Shown one piece after another: positions 5,301-8,405 of a DNA stretch of 8,405 bases (position 1 is its first letter; each line of letters starts with the position of its first letter). Under the pieces are notes generated by a model. It did no database searches and was not told the DNA's origin. It saw only the letters and a program-made list of their open reading frames with translations. The DNA comes from Anaerolineae bacterium. GTDB taxonomy: Bacteria; Chloroflexota; Anaerolineae; JAAYZQ01. The stretch covers positions 1 through 8,405 of the forward strand of contig JAFGIA010000412.1 of NCBI GenBank assembly GCA_016929795.1, read 5' to 3'. The translations under genes were made by a program, and so were the position numbers.

Positions 5301-8001
5301 CGGATTCTGCCAACCCATCTGGATTGTAGAGATCAGGAATGTGGAACTGGCCTTCGTAACAGGTCATGGGCAGCATGATGGGCAGGTCCTGGGTATTTGT
5401 TAACGCCGACAATGTATTGACGCGCAGGATCTGCTCGTGCGCCCAGTAATACCTGGCACTGTGCCCCACCCAATTGACAAAAAGGCGACCGTCGTTGATG
5501 CTGTTGGCGAGCGCAGTCCGGGCGGGGAGGCAGACTGCTGGTGGGCTGGTGGGGGGGCCGCAATAGTCGGTCAAGTAGACCCTATCGGGCACGTAGGGTG
5601 CAGACAAAAAGCTGCCAATCAGGCTTTCGGACATGGCCTCGAAATCACCCGCCAGATCGGGAATGTTGTCGGCCACAAAGGCGACCGTGGTGTTGGCGCT
5701 TGACGGGCTGGTTTCGTACTGGATGGCCTTGTTCACCATCACCGTCGCCGCTTCGGCACTGTTCACGGGGAAGCGGCCAATCAACATATCGGGAAGAGGA
5801 TCCCCATCAAAACGCACGTAGCGGTTGTCGCTGGCCGTCTCATAGTTGTTCATGTCCACCGCGGCCAGGTAGGGCGGCATGTACTGCGGGAAGCCACGAT
5901 TCAGGTTGTCCTTGTAATCGTAGTGACCGTCGCCGACCAACAAGACGTACGTGGGAGCTGGAGATACCCATTCGTCATACGCATAGGCGAGAAAATCGTG
6001 AATGGCGTTGGGATCATAGTTCCCAAAGCTGAACTCGTCGAACAGGTCCTCCAGCAGCACAACCATAGACCGCAAACCGAGCGACTGCCTGTACTGGGCA
6101 AGCGGGACGACCGAAGCGTAAAAGTCCTGGTGGGTGATGATGAGATAGTCCGCGCCATTGGATGCAGCGCGAAGGTCGGAGGGGGTGTCGAACACGGCAG
6201 CGGCAGGGACGAGGAACCGGTCCGGGGTGAGCGCATAGTACAACGCCTCGTCATAGGGGCCAACCGCCTCATCCTCGAACCGGACACGATAGCTGCCGCC
6301 CACGAGCTCGACGACAGGGTTCGTGATCTGAACCATGGCGTATGGGTCTGTCACCGAGAAAACACGAACGTCCGGGCCGGAAAACCCGCCAACCCGGTAT
6401 TCGAGGAGACCGGCGCGATCAGGAGCAAACCATAAATCATTTGTGCTCGTTTGATAGATCTTCCAATAGGCAAGCCAAAACTCGTCTACATAGACAAAAT
6501 CGGATCCTACTCCTGTATCGTTGGGACACTCGACGCGTACAACATTATCTCCCTCAAGCAAGAAGCCCTGATCCATGGACAGGTCGCTCGTATGCCACTG
6601 CATACCCTCCCACGTAGCATCTCCCACTAGGTGTCCGTTCAGATAGATCCTGACGTGATGATTGGGAGTAACAGCACCAAGCATGGCAACATCCAGAGTG
6701 CCAGCGGCTGGGCTTGTCGAGATGTTGTCAAGATCGAAGTGATAGTCCCGAAAAGGGATTGACGGAGCCCACACATAATTCCAGAGCCAGCGATCCAACT
6801 CGTCTATACCAGGTGCCCCTGGAATGTACATGGTATCTTGCTCAACATGATCAACAGCAAGGAAAGCAAGAGGCACAGGAGCAGTGCCTCCAGGAGATCC
6901 ATCCTGTGACTGCACTCTCAGCCCAATCCCCTGTCCATAGGTAAGCCAGTAAACGTTGGTTTCCGTGTACTTGGTCACAAGCTGCTGCCCGTAAAAGAGA
7001 AGATAGTCGCCGGGGTCGAACCTGCCATCCTGTTGCCCGGCGACGATCAACGCAACCTCCTGGCCTTGAGAAAAGAGCTGAAAAGTCCTGGGGTCGACCG
7101 TATCGACGGCCAGCCCGAGGCCCTGAAGATATTGATACGTCAGCCTATAGATGCCCGTCTCCTGGACGGAGAGCTTGTATGACGGGCCATCGAGGTAGCC
7201 TAGCAACCCATTGGCAGAGGAACTCTCGCTCTGAGGCCTCGTGCGCCAGCTCCTGGCTTCTCCATAGTTTAGCAGAGAGAGCTGGAGGATACGTTCAAAG
7301 GCATCACTCTCTGGTCGGGGGCTGGCGATGCTGATCCCCGGCGAGGACTGGGCAAAACGCACCTGCAGCTTGATGTTTGTGTGGTATACGATTTCTCTGT
7401 GCGCAGGATTGTACTGGACCGGGTACACCAGCAGCCGCGCAACCCGTTGGTCCCGCAGGTAGCCGACTTCTGCCATATCCACCACTGTCGAGGGAAAGAG
7501 CGTGTCCGCCCCATAGATCTTGGCGTCCTTGATATGCTCCCTATCATAGCCTAAGGCTTGCTCGCCATCGCTCTCAGGAAGCAAAGGCAGGGGCACATTG
7601 GGTGATAGGGCGGGACATACATCCAGAGACAGAGCCTCAACCTCTGTCTCGACCTGTAGCACCTCCACGATCGGCTCAGCGCCTGGCGGAATTGCCACCA
7701 GAGTACTCCAGACAGGCACGGCGGGAGCTTGGGGCGTGTCGAGCAATTCCATACCATCTATAGCAATCTGTTGACACGGTTGTCCATTTTCTGTAAGGAC
7801 GCCGAGCTCTGGAGGTAACAGTGTGATCTCAAAGATCAGGTTCGACGCCGTAGACTCGAGAACTCGCACATCCGGGCGGAACAATGGCCGCTCTTGAGCC
7901 GACGCCGCGGAAGGTGAAATCGCGGCGAAAGGCAGCAGCATGACCAGGCAAGTCCACAGGAGACAAGCGATACGAGGCATTGAACTCTTTGTTATTGTCA
8001 T
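2302..8001 (-). CDS. Secreted C25-family (gingipain-like) cysteine peptidase with seven DUF11 repeats
   Basis: This 1899-residue exported protein has a signal peptide at 1-35 (basic MTITKSSMPR start, hydrophobic 11-29, likely cut after ASA before Gln36). Residues about 40-250 resemble the C25 propeptide region. Residues 274-340 carry the 'YKLSVQETGIYRLTY' and 'GRFDPGDYLLFYG' elements seen before C25 domains. A beta-sandwich-like stretch covers about 430-515. The C25 domain spans about 610-980: 'YVLLVGDGHYDY' (685-696), His847 in 'NWVGHS' and Cys881 in 'PMTCYEG'. Their 34-residue spacing fits the gingipain His/Cys pair (33 in RgpB, from memory). Cys814 and Cys824 could form a disulfide. Seven DUF11 domains follow (983-1876), then the tail 'FDYYLPIILR' and nine polar residues. 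I see no type IX secretion domain, LPXTG or lipobox. The chosen start has GAGGG 3 nt upstream; Met8 is the alternative. Target proteins are unknown. Confidence 0.93.
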   Translation of the reverse strand: MTITKSSMPRIACLLWTCLVMLLPFAAISPSAASAQERPLFRPDVRVLESTASNLIFEITLLPPELGVLTENGQPCQQIAIDGMELLDTPQAPAVPVWSTLVAIPPGAEPIVEVLQVETEVEALSLDVCPALSPNVPLPLLPESDGEQALGYDREHIKDAKIYGADTLFPSTVVDMAEVGYLRDQRVARLLVYPVQYNPAHREIVYHTNIKLQVRFAQSSPGISIASPRPESDAFERILQLSLLNYGEARSWRTRPQSESSSANGLLGYLDGPSYKLSVQETGIYRLTYQYLQGLGLAVDTVDPRTFQLFSQGQEVALIVAGQQDGRFDPGDYLLFYGQQLVTKYTETNVYWLTYGQGIGLRVQSQDGSPGGTAPVPLAFLAVDHVEQDTMYIPGAPGIDELDRWLWNYVWAPSIPFRDYHFDLDNISTSPAAGTLDVAMLGAVTPNHHVRIYLNGHLVGDATWEGMQWHTSDLSMDQGFLLEGDNVVRVECPNDTGVGSDFVYVDEFWLAYWKIYQTSTNDLWFAPDRAGLLEYRVGGFSGPDVRVFSVTDPYAMVQITNPVVELVGGSYRVRFEDEAVGPYDEALYYALTPDRFLVPAAAVFDTPSDLRAASNGADYLIITHQDFYASVVPLAQYRQSLGLRSMVVLLEDLFDEFSFGNYDPNAIHDFLAYAYDEWVSPAPTYVLLVGDGHYDYKDNLNRGFPQYMPPYLAAVDMNNYETASDNRYVRFDGDPLPDMLIGRFPVNSAEAATVMVNKAIQYETSPSSANTTVAFVADNIPDLAGDFEAMSESLIGSFLSAPYVPDRVYLTDYCGPPTSPPAVCLPARTALANSINDGRLFVNWVGHSARYYWAHEQILRVNTLSALTNTQDLPIMLPMTCYEGQFHIPDLYNPDGLAESVVRKASGGAVASWSPTGKGLATGHHLLERGLFAAVFQDGVRDLGSATLLGKLYLWATGSSYEDLIHTYHLFGDPALQINALDADVSVQKTVSVPANPMPGDQVLYTLAFANAGPATAHGVILTDPLPAGLVDPAVVYQTPNVVGTLPGADYVWQIADLAPGETGEIQVQATIDPLREPPFSLVNTASIAMSEPDLAPANDTATVTTSVVHRRPTDLQITKAVQTPAEPQPGDTFTYTLALANAGPGAAHGVVVTDLIPALLLDPVVIYTSPEVIGQRPGAPFAWSIVDLPAGASGEIRFTAVAAAQPLASYWIENSAQITSRAPETAPANNVATVATEIRRPDLRLSKTVLRPGNPMPGDAITYTLSFVNNGAAVARDVQLVDWLPAELVTATVVYSSPEVISQHLGVPWSWGIVDLEPAAGGEVRIRAVISPTAAPPFAVVNQAAITSTLSDALPADNLASLSFGVMMPDLWVALDGPAAVEYGDLVTYTIAWGNHGSLAAPGARITDTLPPGMSYVSDNSGWPPEQPAAGVVAWSVTPQPVPTDTQGTFVLTASLSIPGEGREITPVVASTLVNQIEIAGDLPDGNPGDNASHWSTALLFPDLSVQKVGLPVIDRGALITYSISWANEAETRAPGVRITDTLPAGVDYVADDSGFFLTHPAPGVLVWQVAPDPILPGTAGSFVVTGQVSSTGDLSAVLLNRAAIGTAVGDGLPADNRARWYTTVLTPNLQIDVAGPLAATWGDLVTYTISWASDGAGSAPGVRITATLPAGVDYLSDDSGFPLTQLASGVLVWDVVPDLVPAGAVGTFHVTARVSLDPTIAWPLVHRVALSTAAPEADLADNQADWSTVVLLPDLAVSKSGPVQVVAGSVITYTLSFSNSGQGMALDVILTDPLPAGLTYLGNDSGLVHTQPYLGAHAWSVETLPPGTRYTFRMWAAVGDIETTGQVVTNTIVISSRTADADWSNHLSWWSTSVLTPTLVFDYYLPIILRSAQVPAQ
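2374..5055 (-). repeat. Seven tandem DUF11 domains coded in the protease gene
   Basis: Approximate spans on the protein are 983-1107, 1114-1238, 1242-1367, 1370-1498, 1503-1626, 1629-1752 and 1755-1876. Each starts with a 'DLxxxK' type strand, has 'GDxxTYTLxxxNxG' and 'xxDxLPAGL/V', and ends near a 'PADN' or 'PANN' turn followed by a strand. These match DUF11 (PF01345; TIGR01451 conserved repeat), immunoglobulin-like surface modules. Repeats 1-3 share 'P..PMPGD' and 'VVYxSPEV'. Repeats 4-6 share 'GDLVTYTIxW', 'APGxRITDTLP' and 'YxxDxSG'. Repeat 7 mixes both types. They probably form a rigid stalk that holds the peptidase away from the cell or binds a surface partner. Confidence 0.88.
5062..6174 (-). 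other. Peptidase C25 catalytic domain within the large secreted protein
   Basis: Codons 610-980 encode the domain (PF01364 type). It begins with 'DYLIITHQDFYASVVPLAQY' (618-637), continues through 'DNRYVRFDGDPLPDMLIGRF' (725-744), which lines up with the conserved strand-loop-strand before the active site, and contains the candidate catalytic His847 and Cys881. It closes with 'YHLFGDPALQIN' (968-979), the usual end of the domain. Family knowledge places the caspase-like fold here. The S1 pocket that decides Arg or Lys preference cannot be assigned by eye. Confidence 0.88.
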
Positions 8002-8004
8002 CGT

Positions 8005-8009
8005 CCCTC
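8005..8009 (-). promoter_or_regulatory. Ribosome binding site of the C25/DUF11 gene
   Basis: GAGGG lies 3 nt before the ATG at 8001, rather close for a Shine-Dalgarno. The next ATG (codon 8, at 7980) is preceded by the weaker AAAGAG at a spacing of 4 nt. Both starts leave a working signal peptide, so the choice affects only seven residues. The stop of the upstream gene is 35 bases away from the start, without an obvious promoter between them. Confidence 0.45.
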
Positions 8010-8036
8010 AGCCACAGCAGAAACACGCCGGGCACA

Positions 8037-8405
8037 CTACAAGCTACGTTCCCTCTTGACCTTTTTCCACCGGTGGTGTGCGCTGCGCGCGCGATGATTC
8101 AAGACGATAAAACAGTCAGGAAGCCTCGCGACCAGAACGCCCAGCCACGCAGCCCAACCGTGATCGAGGGAGATGACACGCCCCTGCCGCTCGATCGCTA
8201 TGACACGCCCCAGTACAAAGTCGGGGCCGATGGGCTGATCCATCTGCAGCCGCGCATCCCCACGCATCGTGAGAAGCTGGCCTCTTTCACCGTTCTCTTT
8301 TTTGACGAGACGATGAGTGAGCACAGCCGCAGTAGAATTTCTGAACAACACAACATCGCCGATGCGCAAGCGCGCTGCATCTACAGGTTCGACGACGAGG
8401 ATATC
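8037..8405 (-). CDS. Signal-peptidase-like S26 family protein, 5' end outside window
   Basis: The frame is open to the right edge, so the N-terminus, transmembrane anchor and catalytic Ser are not visible. The 122 visible residues begin 'DILVVEPVDAARLRIGDVVL', the strand pair that follows the catalytic 'SMxP' box in signal peptidase I and S24/S26 relatives. Then come 'VLTHRLV' (28-34) and 'MRGDARLQMDQPI' (47-59). In the SEC11/archaeal subtype the general base is a His in this 'THR' position (here His31) and an Asp sits in 'GDA' (here Asp50); bacterial LepB has a Lys instead. 'DFVLGRVIAIERQGR' (62-76) matches the last core strand. The C-terminus is basic (KKVKRERSL). A TTG at 8369 would be a possible but implausible start because homology continues upstream. 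The secreted protease gene follows 35 bases downstream. It could process exported proteins at the membrane; the specific client is inference. Confidence 0.82.
   Translation of the reverse strand, partial: DILVVEPVDAARLRIGDVVLFRNSTAAVLTHRLVKKENGERGQLLTMRGDARLQMDQPIGPDFVLGRVIAIERQGRVISLDHGWAAWLGVLVARLPDCFIVLNHRARSAHHRWKKVKRERSL

Noticed and set aside
4087..5403. 438-codon open frame on the plus strand, antisense to the protease gene
   Set aside because: It runs opposite the DUF11/C25 coding frame in GC-rich DNA, its product is Gly/Arg/Asp-rich low-complexity sequence with no recognisable domain, and the minus strand reading gives clear conserved families.
8198..8380. 60-codon minus-strand open frame in another frame of the signal-peptidase-like gene
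   Set aside because: It lies within the S26-type coding frame, which shows conserved motifs and stays open to the window edge.

Overview
The window looks like chromosomal DNA from a GC-rich, anaerobic or facultatively anaerobic bacterium. The best guess is the phylum Chloroflexota (Anaerolineae/Chloroflexia type). Three things point there: a secreted mosaic protein made of a C25 peptidase plus DUF11 repeats and ending in a 'YYLPIILR' tail of the kind I associate with Chloroflexota secreted proteins; an octamer repeat of the GTAGATTG type; and a non-pyrrolysine MttB-family methyltransferase paired with a corrinoid protein. The phylum call is inference, since there is no rRNA or other phylogenetic marker. 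All four genes lie on the minus strand, so the window reads from right to left.

Right edge (8405 to 8037): the C-terminal part of an S26-type signal-peptidase-like protein of the Ser-His-Asp (SEC11/archaeal) kind, whose N-terminus and catalytic serine lie outside the window. After only 35 bases comes a very large gene (8001 to 2302, 1899 codons). It encodes a secreted protein with a signal peptide, a C25 (gingipain-like) propeptide-type region, a beta-sandwich region, a C25 peptidase domain with an intact His847/Cys881 pair, seven DUF11 repeats of about 128 residues, and the YLP-type C-terminal tail. The two genes are close enough to be one transcription unit; a functional link between them is inference.

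Middle (2301 to 1863): about 440 bases without a gene. In the direction of transcription it holds a GC-rich hairpin after the protease gene, a near-consensus sigma70-type promoter (TTGACA, 17-bp spacer, TATAGT), a 15-bp-arm inverted repeat over the -10 box and start site, a leader of about 295 nt with two mutually exclusive hairpins, and a five-unit octamer repeat just before the next ribosome binding site.

Left part (1862 to 1): an MttB-superfamily methyltransferase gene, followed by a corrinoid protein that runs off the left edge. Together they would demethylate a methylated amine, most likely a quaternary amine, and pass the methyl group to protein-bound cobalamin for a downstream methyltransferase that is not in the window. 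The methyltransferase ends in UAG, in frame with the corrinoid gene and overlapping its Shine-Dalgarno. All three stop codons visible in the window are UAG, which argues that UAG is an ordinary stop here.
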